This document shows, one piece after another, positions 16,410 through 24,399 of a stretch of 64,000 nucleotides of DNA. The notes beneath the pieces are model-generated. The model worked only from the letters and a program-made list of their open reading frames with translations, made no database searches and was not told the DNA's origin. Every line of letters starts with the position of its first letter. Within the stretch, counting starts at the first letter, position 1. Source of the DNA: Pseudomonas citronellolis (GTDB lineage Bacteria > Pseudomonadota > Gammaproteobacteria > Pseudomonadales > Pseudomonadaceae); contig NZ_FOLS01000025.1 of NCBI RefSeq assembly GCF_900112375.1, positions 62,001 through 126,000 on the forward strand, in the 5' to 3' direction. The position numbers were made by a program, and so were the translations under genes.

Positions 16410-17627
16410 TCAGCCGGGCAGTTCGACCTTGCCGGGCGGCAGCGGCGCCTTGGCCGGGTCGCCGCTGAAGGCTTCCACCCGGTTGCGCCCGCCGTGCTTG
16501 GCGGCGTACAGGGCCACGTCGGCGTTGCCCACCAGGGCTTCCTGGCTGGCCACCGGGCCCTGGGCGGTGGAGGCCACGCCGATGCTCACCGTCAGGTGGC
16601 CGCGGGCAGCCCAGGCGTGGGGCAGCTGCAGGGCCTCGACGGCGGCGCGGATGCGTTCGCCGATGGCGCAGGCGCTGGCCAGGTCGGCGCCGGGCATGAC
16701 CACGGTGAACTCCTCGCCGCCGAAGCGCGCGACGAAGTCGCAGTGCTCGCGCACGTTGTCGCGGATGGCCTCGGCCACGCGGCGGATGCCGACGTCGCCG
16801 GCGAGGTGGCCGTAGCCGTCGTTGTAGAGCTTGAAGTGGTCGATATCCAGCATCAGCACGCTCAGCGGCTCGGCGTGCCGCGCGCAGCGGTGCCATTCGC
16901 GCTTGAGCGTCTCGTCCAGGTGGCGCTTGTTGGCGATGCGGGTGAGGTCGTCGGTGCGGCTGAGCACCGCCAGCTCCTGGTTGGCCAGCGCGTACTTGTG
17001 CGCCAGCACCTGGTGTTCCCAGGCCAGCTTGAGCGCCTCGTTGAAGCGGATCTGCAGGCGCCGGCCCATCTCCGCGATGAACGGGCAGACCACCCAGGCG
17101 GAGACCGCCAGGAAGGTCGCCTGGGGTTCGGGGTCGCGGAAATAGGCGATGCCCAGGAAGAAGAACATGGGCACGTGGAAGGCCAGGTGCGCCGGCCAGT
17201 AGGACACGTTGCTCATGGCCACCATCACCGAGGCCAGGGCGATGCAGCCGTAGATCACGTCCTCGTAGGGCGTGCCGTAGCTCATCAGCCAGATGGCGCC
17301 GATGCCCCAGGCCAGCCCCACGGCGCCGCACTGCAGCATGGTCAGGCGCGCCCAGGTCTGCGGCGCCAGGCGCTGCGGGTTGCGCCGCCAGGCGTACACC
17401 AGGCCCAGGCGCACGCTCATCAGCAGCACCAGCACGGCGAGCCACAGGCAGCGCCCGAGCAGGGGCGCGCTGGCATGGTAGACGCCGAACACCATGGTGC
17501 CGGAGAACACGTTGCCCACCGCGGTGGACGGGCTGGTGGAGAACAGCGTGGCGACGCGCTCGGCCAGGTAGTCCTCGGCGGGGCGCTCGGGCAGCGGTGG
17601 CGGGTTGGTGTCGGGGTAGGCGGTCAT
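16410..17627 (-). CDS. Membrane diguanylate cyclase (GGDEF)
   Basis: 405 residues from the ATG at 17627, which follows an AGGAG; a longer frame upstream has atypical composition. About six hydrophobic segments fill residues 45-200. The GGDEF domain follows, starting RTDDLTRIANKRHLDE, with the catalytic GGEEF at 303-307. No RxxD inhibitory site is seen at the expected position five residues before it. It should make c-di-GMP from two GTP at the inner membrane in response to an unknown signal sensed by the membrane region. Confidence 0.88.
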   Translation of the reverse strand: MTAYPDTNPPPLPERPAEDYLAERVATLFSTSPSTAVGNVFSGTMVFGVYHASAPLLGRCLWLAVLVLLMSVRLGLVYAWRRNPQRLAPQTWARLTMLQCGAVGLAWGIGAIWLMSYGTPYEDVIYGCIALASVMVAMSNVSYWPAHLAFHVPMFFFLGIAYFRDPEPQATFLAVSAWVVCPFIAEMGRRLQIRFNEALKLAWEHQVLAHKYALANQELAVLSRTDDLTRIANKRHLDETLKREWHRCARHAEPLSVLMLDIDHFKLYNDGYGHLAGDVGIRRVAEAIRDNVREHCDFVARFGGEEFTVVMPGADLASACAIGERIRAAVEALQLPHAWAARGHLTVSIGVASTAQGPVASQEALVGNADVALYAAKHGGRNRVEAFSGDPAKAPLPPGKVELPG

Positions 17628-17861
17628 GCCTGGGCTCCTGGGTTCGCCCCGGGACGGTGCGGCGGGGGCGGGCGCAGGCACGCGCCGGCCCGGCGCGCTG
17701 GCGCCTCGGTCCATGGCGGTGCGGTTGCCCGGCCCGACCGATGGCTTCCGTTGCGCGGGAAAATGCAGTGATGTCTCGGTGCCATCATGCCTGGAGTGCG
17801 ATGGGAATTCGAGCCCGCGGACGACGGAAGGCAGCGCCGCCGGGCGGGAAGCGGAAAGCGA

Positions 17862-17898
17862 GACGCCCCCTCTCGCTGGGCGAAAAGGGGGCGTTTTT
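17862..17898 (+). terminator. Hairpin with T-run downstream of the polyamine-binding gene
   Basis: GACGCCCCCT pairs with AGGGGGCGTT and is followed on the plus strand by TTTT. It lies just past the minus-strand binding-protein stop at 17941. In the minus direction the trailing T-run is weak, so its function for that gene is uncertain. Confidence 0.55.
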
Positions 17899-17940
17899 CT
17901 TGCCGTGGCACCATCCTGGTGCGTTATCTCCCGGGGCGGC

Positions 17941-19041
17941 TTACTTGCCGGTCTTGATGGTGGTCCAGCTGCGGGTCATCAGGCGCTGGGTGTTGGCCGG
18001 CAGGTCCGGGAAGGCGTACAGCTTCTTCATCACCTCTTCCTTCGGATAGATGCCCGGGTCGTTGCGGATTTCCTCGTTCACCAGCGCGGTGGCGGCAGCG
18101 TTGCCGTTGGGGAAGGAGGTGACGTTGCTGATCTCGGCGATCACCTGCGGCTCGAGCAGGAAGTTGAGCCACTGCAGCGCGCCTTCGGGGTTCTCGGCGT
18201 CCTTCGGAATGGCCACGGTGTCGAAGAAGGCGCCGGCGCCTTCCTTCGGAATGTTGTAGAGCACGTGGACGTTGTTCTTCGCTTCCGCGGCGCGGGCCTT
18301 GGCCTGGTAGACGTCGCCCGAGTAGCCGACGGCGACGCAGATGTTGCCGTTGGCCAGGTCCGAGATGTACTTGGAGGAGTGGAAGTAGGTGATGTACGGA
18401 CGGATCTTCTGGTACAGCGCGGTGGCCGCCTTGATCTCCTTCGGATCATTGCTGTCGGGCTTGTAGCCCAGGTAGTGCAGGGCCGCCGGCAGCATCTCGG
18501 TGGGCGAGTCGAGGAAGCTCACGCCGCACTGCTTGAGCTTCTGGATGTTCTCGGGCTTGAACACCAGGTCCCAGGAATCCACCGGGGCGTTGTCGCCGAG
18601 CACGGCCTTGACCTTGTCCGGGTTGTAGCCCAGGCCGATGGTGCCCCACATGTAGGGGATGGCGAACTTGTTGCCCGGGTCGCTGATCTCGAGGGTCTTC
18701 ATCAGGTCCGGGTTGAGGTTCTTCCAGTTCGGCAGCTTGGACTTGTCCAGCGGCATGTAGACGCCGGCCTTGATCTGCTTGGCGAGGAAGTTGTTCGACG
18801 GCACCACCACGTCGTAGCCGGACTTGCCGGCCAGCAGCTTGGCTTCCAGCACTTCGTTGCTGTCGTAGACGTCGTAGACGACCTTGATGCCGGTGGCCTT
18901 GGTGAACTTGTCGACCGTGTCAGGGGCGATGTAGTCGGACCAGTTGTAAACGTGCAGCACTTTGTTGTCCGCCTGCGCCATACCAGCCACAGCGCCCGCC
19001 AGAGTCACGGCGAGCAGGGTCTTGCCGAAGGTCTTGAACAT
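17941..19041 (-). CDS. Periplasmic polyamine-binding protein (PotF/SpuD-type)
   Basis: 366 residues with a Sec signal peptide ([18 protein letters not shown], cleavage near AQA-D). The body is that of the putrescine/spermidine-binding family: [15 protein letters not shown] at the N-terminus, [22 protein letters not shown] and [12 protein letters not shown]. It delivers polyamines to a PotGHI-type ABC importer. No permease or ATPase gene is adjacent, so it is a solitary binding protein that must use components encoded elsewhere. It could alternatively act as a sensor protein. Confidence 0.9.
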   Translation of the reverse strand: MFKTFGKTLLAVTLAGAVAGMAQADNKVLHVYNWSDYIAPDTVDKFTKATGIKVVYDVYDSNEVLEAKLLAGKSGYDVVVPSNNFLAKQIKAGVYMPLDKSKLPNWKNLNPDLMKTLEISDPGNKFAIPYMWGTIGLGYNPDKVKAVLGDNAPVDSWDLVFKPENIQKLKQCGVSFLDSPTEMLPAALHYLGYKPDSNDPKEIKAATALYQKIRPYITYFHSSKYISDLANGNICVAVGYSGDVYQAKARAAEAKNNVHVLYNIPKEGAGAFFDTVAIPKDAENPEGALQWLNFLLEPQVIAEISNVTSFPNGNAAATALVNEEIRNDPGIYPKEEVMKKLYAFPDLPANTQRLMTRSWTTIKTGK

Positions 19042-19256
19042 GCAGGTTGCTCCGATTTTCTTCTATCCGTGCGTAAGTTGGGTCTTCCGCACGGATCGAC
19101 AGCAAGAACCATTCCCGATAATGGCCCCCGGCCATTTACCGGCGGCCGGCCCCCGGTGGCTCTAGCCTGGCGCCAAGGGGCGGGAGGAGGGCAGGCGGGC
19201 GCGGCGACGGAATCCCGGCGCGGGCTGTTACAAGGCGTACCGTCGTACCAGGTGGC

Positions 19257-19820
19257 TCAATCGAGCCGGTAACGCGCGAGGTCCTGCGTGGAAAGCACGC
19301 GCATGCGCCCCGGCTCGATGGCCGCCATGTCGTCCAGCAGGGCGACGGGCACGTCCATCTCGCGCAGGTAGGCGGCCGGGCTGTAGCGGCTGGCGCCATC
19401 GGCCAGCCAGGAGTCGCCGCCGGGGAAGTACGGACGGTGCAGGCCGACATAGCCGCGCACCCGCCGCGTGTGCCCGGCGGCCAGCAGATAGACGCAACTG
19501 CCCTGGCACACGCTGTTGCGCGGCACCCAGGTATCGAACCCGGCCTCGCGCAGCAGCCGGCCCATCTTGATGGCCTCGCCCAGGCTGCCGCCGATGGAGT
19601 CGAGCAGGGCGATCCTGCGGGCGAACTTGCCGGGGTTGCGCTTCAGCCCTTGCAGCAGGCGCTCGTAGTCCCCCGGCGCGATGTCCTCGGTGACGCGCAC
19701 CGCCAGGGTGAGCCCCAGCGACTTGTTCTGCACCGGCGCAACCTCGACCCGCGCGAACGCCGCCGTCGAACACAGCACCGAAAGACCGAGCACGGCCGCG
19801 CGCACCAGGGTATTGCCCAT
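19257..19820 (-). CDS. Periplasmic ClpP/crotonase-fold protein (COG3904-like)
   Basis: 187 residues from the ATG at 19820 (MGNTLVRAAVLGL), which begins a clear Sec signal ending near AFA-R. The domain shows the ClpP-like pattern DSIGGSLGEAIKMGRLLREAG followed by NSVCQGSCVYLLAAG, where S-x-G-G and the Ser in GSC correspond to oxyanion and nucleophile positions of the fold. GLHRPYF resembles the histidine segment of the family. Function unknown; a periplasmic serine hydrolase is possible. Confidence 0.72.
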   Translation of the reverse strand: MGNTLVRAAVLGLSVLCSTAAFARVEVAPVQNKSLGLTLAVRVTEDIAPGDYERLLQGLKRNPGKFARRIALLDSIGGSLGEAIKMGRLLREAGFDTWVPRNSVCQGSCVYLLAAGHTRRVRGYVGLHRPYFPGGDSWLADGASRYSPAAYLREMDVPVALLDDMAAIEPGRMRVLSTQDLARYRLD

Positions 19821-19982
19821 GAACCTGCCTCGCCTTGAACCCAGCGGGAAATCGATGGGAGCGGAAGATACCGCCGATGCTGGCATTTGGCATCCCCCGG
19901 CACAGCCGAATCGGTGAATGCCCCGAAGTGCAGCACCAAGGCTTCACTCCGCCCGCGCCTTCTGGTAAAAAGGCACCCCCAA

Positions 19983-20056
19983 GCGGGCGTCGTATAATGG
20001 CATTACCTGAGCTTCCCAAGCTCATGACGAGGGTTCGATTCCCTTCGCCCGCTCCA
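19983..20056 (+). tRNA. tRNA-Gly (CCC anticodon)
   Basis: A complete cloverleaf with encoded CCA. The acceptor GCGGGCG pairs with CGCCCGC, the anticodon stem TGAGC/GCTCA encloses the loop TTCCCAA (anticodon CCC), and the T-arm reads AGGGTTCGATTCCCT. A strong terminator follows 13 bases later. The adjacent lower-GC islet suggests that the gene's 3' side has served as an insertion site, but I found no repeated attachment copy. Confidence 0.95.
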
Positions 20057-20068
20057 GAACACCCTGCC

Positions 20069-20109
20069 AAGCCCCTGAAATGCCTAGCGTTTCGGGGGCT
20101 TTGCTTTTT
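20069..20109 (+). terminator. Rho-independent terminator of tRNA-Gly
   Basis: AAGCCCCTGAAA pairs with TTTCGGGGGCTT (one G-T pair) and is followed by TGCTTTTT. Confidence 0.88.
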
Positions 20110-20160
20110 CGGGGCCAGGAAGGTGTCGAAAAAGTGTCGAAGAGTCTGGCCAGGCGGAGG

Positions 20161-20301
20161 TCACTGAGCCTTGCAGGCGTTGAGCTCTTCCTGAGTCTCC
20201 AGATGTGTTTCGATGCCCAAGCGGTATTTGCAGTAATCACGCACCGTGGCCCGCTCCAGTGGGCTCAACTGCTCCAGGGGCTTGTCATCCGCATCGCTGG
20301 T
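20161..20301 (-). pseudogene. C-terminal fragment of a second immunity-like gene
   Basis: Minus-strand translation gives about 46 codons (TSDADDKPLEQLSPLER, YCKYRLGIETHLETQ, ELNACKAQ, stop) that align with the C-terminal half of the intact 95-residue protein next to it (NDADSKPLQELSAEER, YCHYRLGIETRLQSQ, ELDACKKR). No start codon or signal sequence remains. It is the 3' end of a duplicated, divergent immunity gene and is preceded by a matching effector fragment. Confidence 0.8.
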
Positions 20302-20304
20302 AAC

Positions 20305-20364
20305 TCAACCTGCTGGGATGGCGCGGATATTTCTCACGAGTTCCATGCCTCTGCTGCCAGAGCA
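20305..20364 (-). pseudogene. C-terminal fragment of a second amidase effector gene
   Basis: 19 codons plus stop read CSGSRGMELVRNIRAIPAG. They correspond to CPGNVGMELVRNIRT at the end of the intact amidase, including its zinc-ligand Cys. The fragment lies directly in front of the immunity fragment, in the same order as the intact pair, so the two together are the tail of a lost effector-immunity module. Confidence 0.75.
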
Positions 20365-20366
20365 AC

Positions 20367-20654
20367 CTATCTCTTTTTGCAAGCGTCTAGCTCGGTTTGC
20401 GATTGAAGCCTGGTCTCGATGCCCAGCCGATAATGGCAATAATCGATCACCAACTGTCGCTCTTCGGCGGAGAGCTCTTGCAGGGGCTTGCTGTCCGCAT
20501 CGTTGGCGAAAAGATTTACAAACTCCATCTGAAACGTTGGATGTCGTTTGATGAAGAAATTGGTATTCAGCTCGGCGTCGTCAATGGACTCGTAGTAGCC
20601 CAAAAAGAGCCGCGCGACGACTAGCAGCACCACTGGATAGATCAGTTTTTTCAT
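20367..20654 (-). CDS. Small membrane or periplasmic protein, putative amidase immunity protein
   Basis: 95 residues. MKKLIYPVVLLVVARLFLGYY is a signal anchor or uncleaved signal; the remaining ~70 residues are polar with DYCHYRLGIET and a second Cys near the end (ELDACKKR), perhaps disulfide-linked. Its ATG overlaps the amidase stop by four bases (ATGA), so the two are co-translated. I do not recognise the family. Immunity is inferred from coupling to a peptidoglycan-cleaving effector and from the extracytoplasmic location where that effector would act. Confidence 0.72.
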   Translation of the reverse strand: MKKLIYPVVLLVVARLFLGYYESIDDAELNTNFFIKRHPTFQMEFVNLFANDADSKPLQELSAEERQLVIDYCHYRLGIETRLQSQTELDACKKR

Positions 20655-21367
20655 GAGCTTGGAGGTGGCAGCAGTTGGGTTTTGGTGCGGATATTGCGGA
20701 CCAGCTCCATCCCCACATTGCCAGGGCAGACCTTTCCTTCTGCGCGCTGGCCTGGATACTCTCGATGTCCACCGAAGTGCCTGATCACGAACACGCTCCT
20801 GATGGCGTCGATCAAGTCCAGGACGGCATCGATCTGTGGACCGGGTATTTGGTTTGTAGTGTTTAGCCCCAAGGCTTCCGCAGTCTTCCTGCCCAAAGCC
20901 AGTAAGTCGTCACCTTCTTCGGCGGTAGTCAGGTTGTTCAGCATAACGACGCCGATAACACCTGTGTTGTAGTCCAGAATGCTCGATCCCTTGAACCTGA
21001 TGTCTCGCCCCTCATAGATCACCCCCGCACAATCGATTCCGAAGTGATATCCGATGTCGTCGTACCGTCCAGCGAGGTGGTCGTCTTGGGTATCGGCCAT
21101 CTGTTCTGCCCCTGGGGCGCAGGAATAGCTACGGCCAGCATGGTGCAGCGCAATCATGCTGTAGTTCCAATCTTCAACCAGCGGCTTTTGGGGCGACTTC
21201 GCTTTCCACTGGGACCGTTCAACGAACCTGCGTCCGAGCGACCGAACCTTGCGGATAACTGCTTCGCGGGTGGCGGCACGATCGTCGACCTTGATGGGGA
21301 TAGGCTGAACAAGTTGGCCGGGCTTAACCTCCTGGGCCTTTGCCTTTGTCGTGAAGGTCCCGGTCAT
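20651..21367 (-). CDS. T6SS peptidoglycan amidase effector (amidase_2/PGRP fold)
   Basis: 238 residues without a signal peptide. The amidase_2 zinc site is visible: His75 in IALHHAG, His201 in HFGGHREYPGQ and Cys214 in VCPG, with Tyr107-His108 in DIGYHFGID near the active site. The predicted activity is cleavage of the N-acetylmuramoyl-L-alanine bond. Its ATG overlaps the stop of a PAAR-domain gene, and the missing export signal fits loading on a T6SS spike. The last ~25 residues are duplicated in the adjacent pseudogene fragment. Confidence 0.85.
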   Translation of the reverse strand: MTGTFTTKAKAQEVKPGQLVQPIPIKVDDRAATREAVIRKVRSLGRRFVERSQWKAKSPQKPLVEDWNYSMIALHHAGRSYSCAPGAEQMADTQDDHLAGRYDDIGYHFGIDCAGVIYEGRDIRFKGSSILDYNTGVIGVVMLNNLTTAEEGDDLLALGRKTAEALGLNTTNQIPGPQIDAVLDLIDAIRSVFVIRHFGGHREYPGQRAEGKVCPGNVGMELVRNIRTKTQLLPPPSS

Positions 21368-21909
21368 GCAGTAGCCTCCGAGAACTCGGTCAGGTCGCGG
21401 GCGGGGGACCGGAACATGATATGAAGCTCAATCACCGAATCTGCCGAAGGAGCCTCAATAGTGGCCATACCGCTGGAGTCGGTCACGCCAGTTCGACGGT
21501 AGCCAGCAACCAGTACGATGTATTCGCGATTAGCGAGAGGCTGGCCAGTTTGACTGTCCGTGATGACAAATGACTGGGCGAAAGTCTTCGCGAAATGCAC
21601 AGGGGTAGGCGCCTCAAAGGGAGCCGGAGTATGGCTGTCACCAATGATCACAGTGCCCGAACCGGAGATAACGACATTTCCGTGAGCGCCAATACTGCCA
21701 ACAGTCGCAGCATTGCGACCATTGATGAAGACAGTCCCCGAAAGGTTCCCGGTCATCGCACCACCGCAGGCGCTCGGGTCTCCTTGACGCGCAGCCGGAA
21801 GGCCATCGAACAAGACATCCGGAGAGCCGGCAGCGATCGGATTCACCCCATGACCGGGCAAGGGGCAGGCTGTCGGATCGGTAAGACGAGCAGCAGGTTT
21901 TCCACTCAT
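21364..21909 (-). CDS. PAAR-domain spike-tip protein with C-terminal extension
   Basis: 181 residues from the ATG at 21909 (MSGKPAARLTDPTACP). Residues 1-100 are a typical PAAR domain with repeated GxG-turn strands (GSPDVLFDGLPAARQGDPSACGG, VGSIGAHGNVVISGSGTVIIGD) and His/Cys metal-tip residues. The final ~65 residues (FVITDSQTGQPLANREYIV, GVTDSSGMATIE) resemble a small beta-sandwich extension that could bind the amidase. It is the first gene of the PAAR-amidase-immunity operon; all junctions are ATGA overlaps. Confidence 0.88.
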   Translation of the reverse strand: MSGKPAARLTDPTACPLPGHGVNPIAAGSPDVLFDGLPAARQGDPSACGGAMTGNLSGTVFINGRNAATVGSIGAHGNVVISGSGTVIIGDSHTPAPFEAPTPVHFAKTFAQSFVITDSQTGQPLANREYIVLVAGYRRTGVTDSSGMATIEAPSADSVIELHIMFRSPARDLTEFSEATA

Positions 21910-22265
21910 AACGCTAATCCTTGCATGGCGCATTGATGGCAGCAGAAAGTTGGCCAAGCAGCCGTCTTCCTCTTCAACCGCCAGACGTTAGCAGGGGCAA
22001 AGCGCGCAACTTCTTGCGCATACGGGACATAACCCGCATGGAGTCTGGGGCGGTGTCGTTTGTAATAATTTAATTCAGGTGTCCGCATGTTCATGATGAA
22101 GGGACTGGCAAACCCCATCTCATCTCTTGCTGTGAACCCAGTTCACAGCCCCTATGCCACCAACGGGGATTATCACCCCGCCCCCGGCTCCCTACCCTGC
22201 GCAGACCAGGGCCCATGAGGCCCTGGACAATCACAAGAACAATCCTGCGTGCCGAGGTGCTGTCG
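21910..22265. other. Intergenic region with an 8-bp palindrome upstream of the permease
   Basis: About 356 bases without a gene. It holds an AT-rich stretch near 22055-22075 (TTTGTAATAATTTAATTCAGG) that may be the promoter of the minus-strand PAAR operon. CTGTGAAC (22130-22137) and GTTCACAG (22141-22148) form a perfect dyad with a 3-base centre, about 120 bases before the permease start, and could bind a GntR- or LacI-type regulator. Confidence 0.55.
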
Positions 22266-23681
22266 ATGAACGCGACGCCTGAGAACCCACCCAAGAACCG
22301 CCTGGGCCACGGCCTGAAGAGCCGCCAGGTGACCATGATTTCCATCGGCGGCGTGATCGGCGCCGGGCTTTTCGTCGGTTCCTCCAATGCCATCGCCACC
22401 GCCGGGCCGGCGGTGTTGCTGGCCTATCTGCTGGCTGCGGTCATCGTCGTGCTGGTGATGCAGATGCTGGGCGAGATGGCCACCGCGCGGCCGGACACCG
22501 GCTCCTTCTCGTCCTATGCCGACCAGGCCATGGGGCGCTGGGCCGGGTTTTCCATCGGCTGGCTGTACTGGTGGTTCTACGTGCTGGTGATCAGCATCGA
22601 GGCCATAGTCGCCGGCAACATCCTCGCGCCCTGGCTGGGCGTGGCGCCCTGGGTGGCGGCGCTGGGCATCACCCTGGCGCTGACGCTGTGCAACTGCCTG
22701 AGCGTCGGCAACTTCGGCGAGCTGGAGTACTGGCTGGCGTTGTTCAAGGTGGTTTCCATCGTCGGCTTCATCGTCCTCGGCGTGCTGGCGATCTTCGGCT
22801 TGCTGCCGGGTTCTTCCACTTCCGGCGTGCAGCATCTGTATGCCGACGGCGGCTTCATGCCCAAGGGGCCGGTGTCGGTGGTGGCGGCCATGCTCACCGC
22901 GATGTTCAGCTTCCAGGGCAGCGAGATCGTGACCATCGCCGCCGCCGAGACCAAGGAGCCGCGCGCCAATATCCGCAAGGCGATCCGCGCCGTGGTCTGG
23001 CGCCTGGGGCTGTTCTACCTCGGCTCGATGCTGGTGGTGGTGTGCCTGGTGCCGTGGAACGCGCCGGGGCTGGCGCAGGGTTCCTACCAGTCGGTGCTGG
23101 CGGCGATGAACATTCCCTACGCGCCGCAGATCATGAGCGTGGTGGTGCTGGTGGCGGTGAGCAGTTGCCTGAATTCGGCGATCTACACCGCCTCGCGCAT
23201 GGCCTACTCGCTGGCCTGCCGCGGCGATGCGCCGCGTGCCTGGGGCCGCACCAACCGCCGCGGCGTGCCGCTGGGCGCGGTGCTGAGCACCGCCGGCGTG
23301 GCCCTGCTGGCGCTGGGCGCGAACTACCTGCTGCCCAAGGAGGTGTTCGACTTCCTGCTCGCCTCCAGTGGCGCCATCGCCCTGCTGATGTACCTGGTGA
23401 TCGCCATCACCCAACTGTGCATGCGCCGCAAGCTGCGCGCCAGCGGCGAGCCCCTGGCGGTGGAGATGTGGGCCTTCCCCTGGCTGACCCTGGCGACCAT
23501 CGCACTGATCGTCGGCATCCTGGCGATCATGTCGGTGTTCCCCGGCCACCGCGGCGAGCTGCTCACCACCCTGGGCCTGAGCGCCGTGCTGGCGGGCATC
23601 GGCCTGTACCTGCAGAAGCGCCAGCCGCAGCTCTCCGCGCAGCGCGCGCAGGGCGGCTTCGGCGAACTGGCGGCGTTGTGA
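22266..23681 (+). CDS. Amino-acid permease, APC superfamily (GabP/AnsP-like)
   Basis: 471 residues from the ATG at 22266 (MNATPENPPKNRLGHGLKSRQ). There are twelve hydrophobic helices. The first carries the APC signature MISIGGVIGAGLFVGSS, and FQGSEIVTIAAAETKEPRANI is the consensus loop of the family. Proton-coupled uptake of an amino acid or GABA across the inner membrane is expected. The following cupin, LysR and class III aminotransferase genes suggest a small catabolic set for an amino compound. Confidence 0.88.
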   Translation: MNATPENPPKNRLGHGLKSRQVTMISIGGVIGAGLFVGSSNAIATAGPAVLLAYLLAAVIVVLVMQMLGEMATARPDTGSFSSYADQAMGRWAGFSIGWLYWWFYVLVISIEAIVAGNILAPWLGVAPWVAALGITLALTLCNCLSVGNFGELEYWLALFKVVSIVGFIVLGVLAIFGLLPGSSTSGVQHLYADGGFMPKGPVSVVAAMLTAMFSFQGSEIVTIAAAETKEPRANIRKAIRAVVWRLGLFYLGSMLVVVCLVPWNAPGLAQGSYQSVLAAMNIPYAPQIMSVVVLVAVSSCLNSAIYTASRMAYSLACRGDAPRAWGRTNRRGVPLGAVLSTAGVALLALGANYLLPKEVFDFLLASSGAIALLMYLVIAITQLCMRRKLRASGEPLAVEMWAFPWLTLATIALIVGILAIMSVFPGHRGELLTTLGLSAVLAGIGLYLQKRQPQLSAQRAQGGFGELAAL

Positions 23682-23806
23682 CGCCGCTTCACAACGCCTG
23701 TGCCGGCGGCCCGGTTTTTCCGCCGCCGGCGCCCACCTAACCTGCCCGTGGCGGGGCTCGCCGAGCCCGCCGTGGCCTTCCCCAACCGCCTGATAGAGAG
23801 TGATCG

Positions 23807-24343
23807 ATGAGCATCGCGATGAAGCCGGACGAACTGGCGATTCCCTACCAACTGCCGCAGGTGCCGTTCATGGCGCCGGACATGGTCCTGCCCGGCGTGC
23901 TGGACCAGTGGCTGGAAGACGACCGGCTGTGGGTCCCGGTGACCGCCAGCGTCTCCTTCAAGCCGCTGCTGCTGAGCGTGAGCGGCGGCTACTACATCAA
24001 CCTGCTGCGCGTGCGCCAGAGCGGCGTGCTGTCGCGCCATCGCCACACTGGTGGCGTGCACGCGCTGGTGCTCAAGGGCCGCTGGTGGTACCTGGAGCAC
24101 GACTGGATCGCCGAGCAGGGCTCCTTCGCCTTCGAGCCGCCGGGCGAGACCCACACCCTGTTCGTGCCCGAGGACGTCGAGGAAATGATCACCTGGTTCC
24201 ACGTCCAGGGCGGCTACACCTACGTCGACCCGCAAGGCGTGGCGGTGGGCTACGAGGACGTCTTCACCAAGCTGGAGGCAGCGCGCCGGCACTATGCGTC
24301 CATCGGCCTGGGCGAGGACTACGTCGAGCGCTTCATCCGCTGA
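23807..24343 (+). CDS. Cupin-domain protein, 2,4'-dihydroxyacetophenone dioxygenase-like
   Basis: 178 residues forming a single cupin barrel. GVLSRHRHTGGVHALVLKGRW supplies the H-x-H and Glu-equivalent metal ligands of motif 1, and FEPPGETHTLFVPED gives the motif 2 His. The overall layout resembles the DAD/ChrR-like cupin group, whose studied members are iron oxygenases that cleave C-C bonds. The actual substrate is unknown. It lies between the permease and a LysR gene on the same strand. Confidence 0.75.
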   Translation: MSIAMKPDELAIPYQLPQVPFMAPDMVLPGVLDQWLEDDRLWVPVTASVSFKPLLLSVSGGYYINLLRVRQSGVLSRHRHTGGVHALVLKGRWWYLEHDWIAEQGSFAFEPPGETHTLFVPEDVEEMITWFHVQGGYTYVDPQGVAVGYEDVFTKLEAARRHYASIGLGEDYVERFIR

Positions 24344-24399
24344 AGCGGGCCGGCACGGCGGGCGCTATGCTCGCCGCCACGGCGCATCGAGGACCGGAC

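Noticed and set aside
19983-20160. An attachment-site duplication of the tRNA-Gly 3' end
   Set aside because: I searched the islet's far side by eye for a copy of the T-arm/CCA segment and found none; no integrase gene is present.
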